Part shown: positions 35,110 through 41,685 of the stretch, piece after piece
Position numbering within the stretch: position 1 is the first letter of the stretch
Layout of the letters: each line of letters opens with the position of its first letter
Assembly (NCBI GenBank): GCA_002439085.1
Contig: DJSW01000015.1
Span: 1-64,000 of the forward strand
DNA length: 64,000 nucleotides
Source: Alphaproteobacteria bacterium UBA6324
Lineage (GTDB): Bacteria; Pseudomonadota; Alphaproteobacteria; CAAGCB01; CAG-977
Reading direction: 5' to 3'
The notes under the pieces: generated by a model
What the model was told of the DNA's origin: nothing
What the model saw: the letters and a program-made list of their open reading frames with translations, nothing else
The model's database searches: none
Program-made: the position numbers and the translations under genes

Positions 35110-35138
35110 ATATTACTAAAAAGTTTTTTGAAAAGCAA
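35110..35138 (-). promoter_or_regulatory. Predicted rpoH promoter
   Basis: Minus-strand TTGCTT (35133-35138), 17-bp spacer, TAATAT (35110-35115). This leaves a leader of about 60 nt before the start. Confidence 0.45.
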
Positions 35139-35222
35139 TAGGAAAAATTGTTGTTTTTATCAATTCTAAACTTTTTGCCGTATGCCGCGCCGCCCTGCCC
35201 GCCACGCCCCGATGCAGGGCTT

Positions 35223-35233
35223 CCCCCCCCCCC
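35223..35233. repeat. Poly-C tract (11 C)
   Basis: An uninterrupted run of eleven C residues in the non-coding interval between the flagellin terminator and the rpoH promoter. Tracts of this length can slip during replication. The rest of 35139-35241 holds no gene I can support. Confidence 0.9.
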
Positions 35234-35241
35234 GCGGACAT

Positions 35242-35270
35242 AAAATAAAGGCGGGGGTTTCCCTCCGCCT
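35242..35270 (-). terminator. Intrinsic terminator of flagellin
   Basis: AGGCGG/CCGCCT stem with a GGGAAACC-type top and a T-rich tail (TTTATTTTA) on the minus strand, 27 bp past the flagellin stop. Confidence 0.7.
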
Positions 35271-35297
35271 CTATTCGTTTGTAACAATGCTCCGGCA

Positions 35298-37199
35298 TTA
35301 GAACAACTGCAACACGCTCTGCGCGGCCTGAGAAGCCAGCGACAACGAATTGATGCCCAGCTGCTGACGGGTCTGCAACGCCAACATATTGGCGCCTTCC
35401 TCGTTCATGTCAGCCAGCGTCAGTTTGTCGGCACCGGTCTGCAGGTTGTTGATCATGTTTTCCGTAAAGTCTTCGCGAATCTGAACCGTGGACAGGTTCT
35501 GACCGAATTCGGACGCCTGAGCGCGCAACAACGACGTGGCTTTGGTGATTTGATCCAAAGATTTGTCGATGCTGGCGTTGTCTTTCCATTCGGATTCGGA
35601 CATCGTGAAGCCCAAGCCCGTCGAATCGAAAGTGACACCTTTCAATTCCAGCGTGCTGGTACGGGATTCGTTGAACACAACCGTCAGGTCGTCACCGTTC
35701 AGCAGGTTGATGCCTTTGTAGGACGTGTCCTGAACCAACTGGTCGATCTGTTCCAAAACGGCGTCGAACTGGTTGGCGTATTTCGCGCGTTCGTTCGATC
35801 CGTTCGTGGCGGAATAGATGCTGGAACCCAGCAGGCTTTTGACAAAGTTGCTGCCGTTGTTGTCGGCGATGACCATATCGTCGCCCTGTTCGCCCGAAAT
35901 GACCAAGTGGCCCTTGGAATCGAAGTCGGCGGCGATACCGTCCAGACCGTCAACCGCCTGACGGAATTGTTCAACCGTCATGCCGTCGGTGATCGTGACG
36001 GAATATCCTTCGTCAAAACCGAACACTTGGTTAAAGTTGGTCTTCAGGTTGACCGTGCCGTCCGCAACAACAGCATCAGCTGTATAAGCAACACCAGTTC
36101 CTCCCGCACCTGTTCCTTTGGCAAAGGTTACCGAGGGAGCAGTTTCAGAATTGGCCTTGTCGTAAAATTCAACGCTCTTGCCATCCGCGCTTTTCTGGGC
36201 GACAACCGTTGAACCGGCGTCGGTCAATTTAGAATTGATTTCCTTGACCAAACCGTCAACATCAGTGATTTTACCCGTTGTGGGGGTGACAAAGGCACTG
36301 ATATCGATTTCCGTACTGCCAACTGTCACTTTCGCACCGGTCACAGAGGTATCGTCGGCTTTACCGTTCGCGAAGATCTTACCGTCCACTGCCAGCGTCT
36401 TGGCCGTAGCCGTTTTGCCGGAATCGAAATCAGCCGTGGAACGGATGACCAAAGACGAGTTGTCCATCGTGTTGAACGACAGTTTGCCGTCTTTGACTTC
36501 GGCGTTCAAAACTTTACGGCCGACCGTGTAAACGGTTTCGCGCATAAAGTCTTCCAACGTCATATCGGTGCCGAACGTCTGTTTCGTCACGCCGGTCGCC
36601 GCGTCAACCGTGGCTTCGCCAACGTCAGCATTGCCGTCGGCAAACGTAAATTCATACGTTTTGTCGCCGACGATCATTTCGATCTTGGCGCCGTCTCCGA
36701 TGCCGATCTGGCTCAGCGACTGATCCTTGGAAACGTTGGACGTGCCTTCCATTTTTGTGGAATCGCCCAAACGGATCGTGAAGCTGTCGCCGGCCTTGAC
36801 ATTGGCCATGACATCGGTCAACAGGTCGGTTTTGGCCGTCGCGGCGTTGAACGTGACGTTGTCGGACGTGGCTTTGGACGCCACGTTCGCCGTGTCGCGC
36901 GCGCTGTTCGCGATGGATTTGGCCTGTTCAACAAAGTCTTGCAGTGTGGTAATGCCCTCGTCGGCAACTTCCAACGTCGAAATGGCCTGGCCGATGCTGT
37001 CCAGCAACGTGGACAGGTCGTCAGCGCGCGAATTCAACGATTGCGCCGTAAAGTACGAAGAGGGGTTGTCCATGGCCGAGTTCACTTTGTAACCCGTGGA
37101 CAAACGGTCCTGCGTCGTATCCATCAGCTTTTGCGTGTTTTTCAGGCTCAGCAGGTTGGAGCGCATGGAAGATGTCAGAGCAATTTTATCTGTAGACAT
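35298..37199 (-). CDS. fliC: Flagellin
   Basis: The flagellar filament protein, 633 residues. The conserved N-terminal D0/D1 coiled coil is MRSNLLSLKNTQKLMDTTQD through RLSTGYKVNSAMDNPSSYF, and the C-terminal partner ends LQTRQQLGINSLSLASQAAQ. The centre is a long, Gly/Ser/Thr-rich variable domain. Part of that centre (about 36060-36400) is less GC-rich and uses codons unlike the flanks, suggesting recombination in the exposed region. AAGGAG precedes the ATG. The TA-like array begins 300 bp upstream. Confidence 0.96.
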   Translation of the reverse strand: MSTDKIALTSSMRSNLLSLKNTQKLMDTTQDRLSTGYKVNSAMDNPSSYFTAQSLNSRADDLSTLLDSIGQAISTLEVADEGITTLQDFVEQAKSIANSARDTANVASKATSDNVTFNAATAKTDLLTDVMANVKAGDSFTIRLGDSTKMEGTSNVSKDQSLSQIGIGDGAKIEMIVGDKTYEFTFADGNADVGEATVDAATGVTKQTFGTDMTLEDFMRETVYTVGRKVLNAEVKDGKLSFNTMDNSSLVIRSTADFDSGKTATAKTLAVDGKIFANGKADDTSVTGAKVTVGSTEIDISAFVTPTTGKITDVDGLVKEINSKLTDAGSTVVAQKSADGKSVEFYDKANSETAPSVTFAKGTGAGGTGVAYTADAVVADGTVNLKTNFNQVFGFDEGYSVTITDGMTVEQFRQAVDGLDGIAADFDSKGHLVISGEQGDDMVIADNNGSNFVKSLLGSSIYSATNGSNERAKYANQFDAVLEQIDQLVQDTSYKGINLLNGDDLTVVFNESRTSTLELKGVTFDSTGLGFTMSESEWKDNASIDKSLDQITKATSLLRAQASEFGQNLSTVQIREDFTENMINNLQTGADKLTLADMNEEGANMLALQTRQQLGINSLSLASQAAQSVLQLF

Positions 37200-37495
37200 G
37201 AGATTTCTCCTTTTCTTGGATTAATAACAGCCCGTTTCGGGGGTGACCCTTGCGCGGGCCGGTTTCTGGAAACGGCGCTTCGGCCGCCTTGTAAACTCCA
37301 TTGTTAAAACGCTATCACAACATCGCCGTTCGTTCAATAGGCAAAATTTGCCCACGCCCTCCGGCATCGCGCCCGCCCGTTTCCGCCACCCCACCCCGCC
37401 CCGTGTTGTCCGCCCCCTCCGGCCGTCGGCACAGCCCAGCCGCCGCCCCCGCCGAAGCCCCCACGCACCGCACACCCCGCACAGACGGGCAATGC
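37200..37495. other. Non-coding leader and GC-rich spacer between flagellin and the repeat array
   Basis: This stretch carries the flagellin 5' leader and a pyrimidine-rich, C-dominated segment (37360-37490). I see no convincing gene. Fragments such as CACCCCACCCCG and CCCCGCACAGACGG recur in the spacers of the downstream repeats, so it may be a decayed edge of that array. Confidence 0.6.
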
Positions 37496-37525
37496 AAAAA
37501 CGGCGGAGTGTTACCCCCGCCGTTT
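37496..37525 (-). terminator. Toxin mRNA terminator, copy 1
   Basis: AACGGCGG/CCGCCGTT stem followed by a T-run on the minus strand, 11 bp after the peptide stop. Confidence 0.85.
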
Positions 37526-37535
37526 CCACCGTCCC

Positions 37536-37601
37536 CTATCGGAATACCGACATCAGGACAACGATGATCAGTTTAATGATATAAATCAAAACTCTCATCA
37601 T
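37536..37601 (-). CDS. Hydrophobic 21-residue peptide (putative type I toxin), copy 1
   Basis: The peptide begins MMRVLIYIIKLIIVV and ends LMSVFR: a single hydrophobic helix with basic residues at positions 3, 10 and 21. This is the build of type I toxins such as Ibs, TisB, ShoB and ZorO, which insert in the inner membrane. A very strong Shine-Dalgarno, AAGGAGAGAG, sits five bases before the ATG. The predicted mRNA starts near 37755 and ends at the terminator by 37496, giving about a 155-nt structured leader. A perfect antisense RNA covers its 5' end. Toxicity is inferred; homology to a named family was not tested. Confidence 0.8.
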   Translation of the reverse strand: MMRVLIYIIKLIIVVLMSVFR

Positions 37602-37657
37602 TAGCTCTCTCCTTACGGCAACATTACCGCGTTGGGAAGGAGCCAACCGAAAACAGG

Positions 37658-37686
37658 TTGACAAACTCAACCCGTTTTCATATCCT
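37658..37686 (+). promoter_or_regulatory. Antisense RNA promoter, copy 1
   Basis: TTGACA, 17-bp spacer, TATCCT. The -35 lies inside an inverted repeat (37649-37661 / 37667-37679). Confidence 0.85.
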
Positions 37687-37692
37687 AAACTT

Positions 37693-37764
37693 AGATGGAG
37701 TTAGGTAAGTTAGCTCCTTCCAGTTAGGAAGATGTCCGGTGTTCCCGCACCGGACTTTTCTTTT
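37693..37764 (+). ncRNA. Putative antitoxin RNA, copy 1
   Basis: A ~72-nt RNA from the promoter at 37658 to an intrinsic terminator (GTCCGGTG/CACCGGAC, 37734-37755, then TTTTCTTTT). Predicted folds are GGAGTT/AGCTCC, CTTCC/GGAAG and the terminator stem. It is fully complementary to the first ~62 nt of the toxin mRNA. Its TTAGCTC can also pair with GAGCTAA just before the toxin start codon. Confidence 0.8.
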
Positions 37765-37790
37765 ATAAACAATATTGTTTAACAGAACAA
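37762..37790 (-). promoter_or_regulatory. Toxin promoter with palindromic operator, copy 1
   Basis: Minus-strand TTGTTC (37785-37790), 17 bp, TATAAA (37762-37767). The perfect 16-bp palindrome TAAACAATATTGTTTA (37766-37781) fills the spacer, suggesting repressor control. The transcript would begin exactly at the far edge of the antisense terminator. Confidence 0.75.
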
Positions 37791-37840
37791 GCTTTTGATG
37801 CCGCCGCACGGGGAGTCCCCCTGTACGGGTAGTATCAAGC

Positions 37841-37870
37841 AAAAACGGCGGAGTGTTACCCCCGCCGTTT
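37841..37870 (-). terminator. Toxin mRNA terminator, copy 2
   Basis: Same AACGGCGG/CCGCCGTT stem and T-run as copy 1. Confidence 0.85.
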
Positions 37871-37880
37871 TCACCGTCCC

Positions 37881-37946
37881 CTATCGGAATACCGACATCA
37901 GGACATTGATGATCAGTTTAATAATGTAAATTAAAACTCTCATCAT
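37881..37946 (-). CDS. Hydrophobic 21-residue peptide (putative type I toxin), copy 2
   Basis: Identical to copy 1 except residue 14 is Asn instead of Val (KLIINVLMS), with several silent changes, which indicates selection on the protein. AAGGAGAGAG precedes the ATG. The leader is the most divergent of the four: every stem has changed on both arms while keeping pairing (for example GGAAAAGAGC with GCTCTTTTCC instead of GGAAGGAGC with GCTCCTTCC). Confidence 0.8.
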   Translation of the reverse strand: MMRVLIYIIKLIINVLMSVFR

Positions 37947-38002
37947 AAGCTCTCTCCTTACGGCAACATTACCGCGTTGGGAAAAGAGCCGTCGGAAATC
38001 CG

Positions 38003-38031
38003 TTGACAAAAACAAACGGATTTCCTATCCT
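38003..38031 (+). promoter_or_regulatory. Antisense RNA promoter, copy 2
   Basis: TTGACA, 17 bp, TATCCT. A perfect 11-bp inverted repeat, GGAAATCCGTT/AACGGATTTCC (37994-38004/38015-38025), brackets the -35 and spacer. Confidence 0.85.
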
Positions 38032-38037
38032 AGAAAC

Positions 38038-38112
38038 ATGGGTGAGCTTCTAGACAGCTCTTTTCCAGTTTTTTGGACAAAGTCCGGTGTTCCTGCACCG
38101 GACTTTTCTTTT
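38038..38112 (+). ncRNA. Putative antitoxin RNA, copy 2
   Basis: A ~75-nt RNA ending at GTCCGGTG/CACCGGAC (38082-38103) and TTTTCTTTT. Its first stem, GAGCT/AGCTC, replaces GGAGTT/AGCTCC of the other copies with pairing kept (a G-U becomes G-C). Divergent sequence may restrict it to its own toxin mRNA. Confidence 0.8.
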
Positions 38113-38138
38113 ATAGACAATATTGTTTAACAGAACAA
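38110..38138 (-). promoter_or_regulatory. Toxin promoter, copy 2
   Basis: TTGTTC, 17 bp, TATAAA on the minus strand. The palindrome is TAGACAATATTGTTTA (one base off perfect). Confidence 0.72.
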
Positions 38139-38188
38139 GCTTTTGATGCCAAAGCCCCGCCACCCCACCCCGCACAGACGGGAAAAGC

Positions 38189-38218
38189 AAAAACGGCGGA
38201 GTGTTACCCCCGCCGTTT
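38189..38218 (-). terminator. Toxin mRNA terminator, copy 3
   Basis: Same stem and T-run as the other copies. Confidence 0.85.
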
Positions 38219-38228
38219 CCACCGTCCC

Positions 38229-38294
38229 CTATCGGAATACCGACATCAGGACATTGATGATCAGTTTAATAATGTAAATTAAAACTCTCATCAT
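38229..38294 (-). CDS. Hydrophobic 21-residue peptide (putative type I toxin), copy 3
   Basis: The same peptide as copy 2 (Asn14 form), with identical start region and Shine-Dalgarno AAGGAGAGAG. The leader is of the copy 1 type (GGAAGGAGC/GCTCCTTCC), with one changed pair in the inner stem (GCAGCC in place of TCAACC). Confidence 0.8.
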   Translation of the reverse strand: MMRVLIYIIKLIINVLMSVFR

Positions 38295-38350
38295 AAGCTC
38301 TCTCCTTACGGCAACATTACCGCGTTGGGAAGGAGCCAACCGAAAACAGG

Positions 38351-38379
38351 TTGACAAACGCAGCCCGTTTTCGTATCCT
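38351..38379 (+). promoter_or_regulatory. Antisense RNA promoter, copy 3
   Basis: TTGACA, 17 bp, TATCCT. Confidence 0.85.
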
Positions 38380-38385
38380 AAAACC

Positions 38386-38461
38386 ATAGGTCGGAGTTAG
38401 GTTGTTAGCTCCTTCCGGTTTTCGGAAATTGTCCGGTGTTCCTGCACCGGACTTTTCTTTT
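38386..38461 (+). ncRNA. Putative antitoxin RNA, copy 3
   Basis: A ~76-nt RNA with stems GGAGTT/AGCTCC and TTCCG/CGGAA. The latter keeps pairing relative to CTTCC/GGAAG of copy 1. The terminator GTCCGGTG/CACCGGAC lies at 38431-38452. Confidence 0.8.
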
Positions 38462-38487
38462 ATAAACAATATTATTTAACAGAACAA
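38459..38487 (-). promoter_or_regulatory. Toxin promoter, copy 3
   Basis: TTGTTC, 17 bp, TATAAA on the minus strand. The palindrome is weakened to TAAACAATATTATTTA. Confidence 0.72.
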
Positions 38488-38537
38488 GTTTTTGATGCCA
38501 AAGCCCCGCCACCCCACCCCGCACAGACGGGAAAAGC

Positions 38538-38567
38538 AAAAACGGCGGAGTGTTACCCCCGCCGTTT
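38538..38567 (-). terminator. Toxin mRNA terminator, copy 4
   Basis: Same stem and T-run as the other copies. Confidence 0.85.
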
Positions 38568-38577
38568 CCACCGTCCC

Positions 38578-38643
38578 CTATCGGAATACCGACATCAGGA
38601 CATTGATGATCAGTTTAATAATGTAAATTAAAACTCTCATCAT
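38578..38643 (-). CDS. Hydrophobic 21-residue peptide (putative type I toxin), copy 4
   Basis: Same peptide as copies 2 and 3. The leader has GGCGGC in place of ACGGC upstream of the Shine-Dalgarno and one mismatch in the long stem (GCAAAC instead of GCCAAC). This is the outermost copy, next to polA, and its promoter context differs, so it may be expressed differently or decaying. Confidence 0.78.
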   Translation of the reverse strand: MMRVLIYIIKLIINVLMSVFR

Positions 38644-38700
38644 AAGCTCTCTCCTTGGCGGCAACATTACCGCGTTGGGAAGGAGCAAACCGAAAACAGG

Positions 38701-38729
38701 TTGACAAACGCAACCCGTTTTCGTATCCT
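38701..38729 (+). promoter_or_regulatory. Antisense RNA promoter, copy 4
   Basis: TTGACA, 17 bp, TATCCT. Confidence 0.85.
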
Positions 38730-38735
38730 AAAACC

Positions 38736-38812
38736 ATAGGGCGGAGTTAGGTTGTTAGCTCCTTCCAAGTTTTGGATAAAGTCCGGTGGTGCAAACACCG
38801 GACTTTTCTTTT
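38736..38812 (+). ncRNA. Putative antitoxin RNA, copy 4
   Basis: A ~77-nt RNA with stem GGAGTT/AGCTCC, TCCAA/TTGGA (again changed on both arms), and terminator GTCCGGTG/CACCGGAC with a different loop (GTGCAAA). Confidence 0.8.
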
Positions 38813-38838
38813 ATAAAGGATTCCGTCGGCCGCGGCAA
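38810..38838 (-). promoter_or_regulatory. Possible toxin promoter, copy 4, lacking the palindrome
   Basis: TATAAA (38810-38815) is kept. The sequence beyond it is polA-proximal: the -35 would be TTGCCG (38833-38838) at 17 bp, and the AACAATATTGTT palindrome is absent. If the palindrome is an operator, this copy escapes that control. Confidence 0.45.
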
Positions 38839-38888
38839 GAATGACTTGCCGTTTTCCGCTTCGCCATTTTTACCAAGGATTTTTTTTC

Positions 38889-41672
38889 ATGACCGGTTCT
38901 TTGCAAAACAAAAAAGTCGTCCTGATCGACGGATCGGGGTACATTTACCGCGCCTATTACGCCCTGCCCGCGATGACGCGGCCGGACGGAACGCCCGTCA
39001 ACGCCGTGTATGGTTTTTGCGCCATGATGATGAAGCTGGTCAAGGACACGCCCGCGGATTACATCGCCGTCGTTTTCGACGCCGCGCGCAAAACGTTCCG
39101 CATGGACATTTTTCCGCAATACAAAGCCACGCGCCGCGAAACGCCCGACGATTTGAAACCGCAATTCCCCTTGCTGCGCCAAGCGGCCGACGCGTTCAAT
39201 CTGGCGCAGGCGGAGCTGGACGGCTTCGAGGCCGACGATTTGCTGGCGACATACGCGCGGATCGCGCACGCGGCGGGGGCGAACGTCACGATCGTTTCCG
39301 CGGACAAAGATTTGATGCAGCTGGTCGGGTCGGGCGTTGAAATCTTCGATCCCATGAAACAACGCGTCGTCGAAACCGCGCAGGTCGTTGAAAAATTCGG
39401 CGTCACGCCCGACAAAGTCGTTGATGTGCAGGCGTTGGCCGGCGACACGTCCGACAACGTTCCGGGGGTGCGCGGCATCGGGATCAAAACGGCGGCCGCG
39501 TTGATCAACGAATACGGCAATCTGGAAAACCTGCTGGACAATCTGGATTCGATCAAGCAGGTCAAACGCCGCGAAACGCTGACCGCCGACGCGGACAACG
39601 CGCGGATGTCGAAACGGCTGGTCACGCTGGACGCTTTCGCGCCGGTGGAAAAGGCGTTGGATTCGTTCGCCGTCCGCGCCCCCGATTTGGAAAAGATGCA
39701 AACCTTTTTCACCGACATGGGATTTAAAAGTCTGGTGGCCAAATTGCCCGCGTGGATCGGTTCGCGCCAAACGGCCGCCGCGCCCGACGTTCCCGCTTTG
39801 CCCGACATTCCCGTCGTCGAAAAGGATTACCGCTTGATCCAAGACGCCGCGGAATTGAAAAAACAGCTGGACGCCGCGGTTGAAAAGGGGTTTCTGGCAA
39901 TCGACACGGAAACGGATTCCCTGACGCCGACGCGCGCGCGAATCGTCGGATTTTCGTTTTGCTTTGAACAGGGCAAAGCGTTTTACGTCCCCCTGCGCCA
40001 CAGGGTCGGAAACGCGCAGACCGATTTGTTCGGCGATGTGGTCGAAACACCGGAAACGCGCCAGATTCCCGTCAAAACCGCGATGGATCTGTTGAAACCC
40101 GTTTTGGAAAACAAGGGGGTTTTGAAAATCGGCCACAACATCAAATACGACTGGCACGTCTTTTCAAACGAATGCGGCGAAATCGCCCTGTCCCCGATCG
40201 CCGACACGATGGTGATGTCCTATGATCTGGACGGGACGGCGCACCGCCACAACATGGACGATCTGGCGGCGATGTTCCTTGATTATCAAACGGTTTCCTA
40301 CGCCGACGTTTGCGGCGCGGGGCGCGCGAAAATCACGTTCGACAAAGTGGATTTGGAACGCGCGCGCGACTACGCCGCCGAAGACGCCGACATCACTTTG
40401 CGCCTGTATGATTTTTTCAAAAAACGGTTGGAAAACGAAAAGGCCGTCGCCCTGTACGAAACGCTCGACCGGCCGTGCGTCGCCGTCCTGTACGCCATGG
40501 AACGCGCGGGCGTCAAGGTTTGCGAACGCGAATTGGGCAAGCTGAGCGCGGATTTCGGCGAAAAAATGGCCGCCGTGGAACAAAAGGTTTTTGAACGGGC
40601 GGACGAAACGTTCAACCTGAATTCGCCCGCGCAGCTGGGACGGATTTTGTTTGAAAAACTGAACCTGCCCAAAGGCGTCAAAAGCAAAAAAACGGGCGCG
40701 TGGGGAACGGACGCCGCCGTGTTGGAGGAATTGGCCGACGACGGATTCGACATCGCCCGCGACGTTTTGGAATACCGGATGTTTTCCAAACTGAAAAGCA
40801 CCTACACCGACGCTTTGCAGGCGCAGATCAACCCGAAAACGGGGCGCGTGCACACGACGTTCATGCAAACGGGAACATCAACGGGGCGACTGTCGTCCAA
40901 CGATCCGAACCTGCAGAACATCCCCGTGCGTCAGGATGAAGGCCGCGCCATACGCCGCGCTTTCATCGCCGAAAAGGGCAACGTCCTGCTGTCCGCCGAC
41001 TATTCGCAAATCGAATTGCGGCTGATGGCGCACGTCGCAGATGTCAAGGGGTTGAAAGACGCGTTCGCGCGCGGAATCGACATTCACGCCGCCACCGCGT
41101 CGCAGGTTTTCGGCGTCCCCGTCGAAGGCATGGATCCCATGATCCGCCGCCGCGCCAAAGCGATCAACTTCGGCATCATTTACGGCATTTCCGCGTTCGG
41201 ATTGGCGCGCCAGCTGGGCATCGACCGCAAAGAGGCGCAGGATTACATCAACGCGTATTTCGCGCGCTATCCCGAAATCAAAACCTATATGGAACAAACC
41301 GTCGCCTTCGCCCGCGAAAACGGGTTCGTCGCGACCCCGTTCGGCCGCAAATGCGCCGTCGGCGACCTGCGCGACAAAAACGCCGCGAAACGGCAATTCG
41401 CCGAACGTTCCGCGATCAACGCCCCGATTCAGGGCGGCGCGGCCGACATCATCAAAAAAGCGATGCTGCGCCTGACGCCCGCGCTGCGCGACGCCGGATT
41501 GTCCGCCCGCCCGTTGCTGCAAGTGCACGACGAACTGATCCTTGAGCTGCCGCGCGAAGAATCCGACGCCGCCCGCGAAACCGTCAAAAACGTGATGGAA
41601 AACGTCGTGTCCCTGTCCGTCCCCCTGATCGCCGAGGTCGGGATAGCGGACAACTGGGCCGACGCGCACTAA
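38889..41672 (+). CDS. polA: DNA polymerase I
   Basis: A repair and Okazaki-fragment polymerase of 927 residues. The N-terminal 5'-3' nuclease has LIDGSGYIYRAYYAL and LAGDTSDNVPGVRGIG. The 3'-5' exonuclease appears active, with FLAIDTETDSL, NIKYDWH and the YAAEDADIT motif. The polymerase domain has LLSADYSQIELRLMAH, RRRAKAINFGIIYGIS and LLQVHDELI. ATG 38889 has AAGGA upstream; the longer frame from 38841 is not needed. It reads away from the repeat array and is followed 13 bp later by an esterase gene. Confidence 0.97.
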   Translation: MTGSLQNKKVVLIDGSGYIYRAYYALPAMTRPDGTPVNAVYGFCAMMMKLVKDTPADYIAVVFDAARKTFRMDIFPQYKATRRETPDDLKPQFPLLRQAADAFNLAQAELDGFEADDLLATYARIAHAAGANVTIVSADKDLMQLVGSGVEIFDPMKQRVVETAQVVEKFGVTPDKVVDVQALAGDTSDNVPGVRGIGIKTAAALINEYGNLENLLDNLDSIKQVKRRETLTADADNARMSKRLVTLDAFAPVEKALDSFAVRAPDLEKMQTFFTDMGFKSLVAKLPAWIGSRQTAAAPDVPALPDIPVVEKDYRLIQDAAELKKQLDAAVEKGFLAIDTETDSLTPTRARIVGFSFCFEQGKAFYVPLRHRVGNAQTDLFGDVVETPETRQIPVKTAMDLLKPVLENKGVLKIGHNIKYDWHVFSNECGEIALSPIADTMVMSYDLDGTAHRHNMDDLAAMFLDYQTVSYADVCGAGRAKITFDKVDLERARDYAAEDADITLRLYDFFKKRLENEKAVALYETLDRPCVAVLYAMERAGVKVCERELGKLSADFGEKMAAVEQKVFERADETFNLNSPAQLGRILFEKLNLPKGVKSKKTGAWGTDAAVLEELADDGFDIARDVLEYRMFSKLKSTYTDALQAQINPKTGRVHTTFMQTGTSTGRLSSNDPNLQNIPVRQDEGRAIRRAFIAEKGNVLLSADYSQIELRLMAHVADVKGLKDAFARGIDIHAATASQVFGVPVEGMDPMIRRRAKAINFGIIYGISAFGLARQLGIDRKEAQDYINAYFARYPEIKTYMEQTVAFARENGFVATPFGRKCAVGDLRDKNAAKRQFAERSAINAPIQGGAADIIKKAMLRLTPALRDAGLSARPLLQVHDELILELPREESDAARETVKNVMENVVSLSVPLIAEVGIADNWADAH

Positions 41673-41685
41673 GGAGGTTTTCTTA

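Larger units (their letters stand above)
37496..38838. repeat. Four tandem copies of a type I toxin-antitoxin-like module
   Basis: Units repeat every 345, 348 and 349 bp (measured between the four small start codons at 37601, 37946, 38294, 38643). On the minus strand each has promoter, structured leader, 21-codon hydrophobic ORF and terminator. On the plus strand each has a strong promoter and short terminated RNA antisense to the leader. Copies 1-3 carry a near-perfect 16-bp palindrome in the toxin promoter. Copy 4 lacks it because polA-proximal sequence begins there. Confidence 0.88.

Noticed and set aside
35105..35298. Two 60-codon frames between rpoH and flagellin
   Set aside because: They span the poly-C tract, the flagellin terminator and the rpoH promoter, with no ribosome site or recognisable protein.
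37766..37781. LexA/SOS box in the toxin promoter
   Set aside because: The palindrome matches neither the alphaproteobacterial GAAC-N7-GAAC nor the CTGT-N8-ACAG pattern, so SOS control cannot be claimed.
38073..38282. A 69-codon plus-strand frame inside the repeat array
   Set aside because: It crosses an antisense RNA terminator, a toxin promoter, a toxin terminator and the toxin gene in reverse, and is not conserved between copies.
37496..38838. CRISPR array, insertion sequence or integron cassette array
   Set aside because: The units are 345-349 bp with conserved promoters, ORF and terminators. There is no transposase, no target duplication and no short repeat/spacer pattern.
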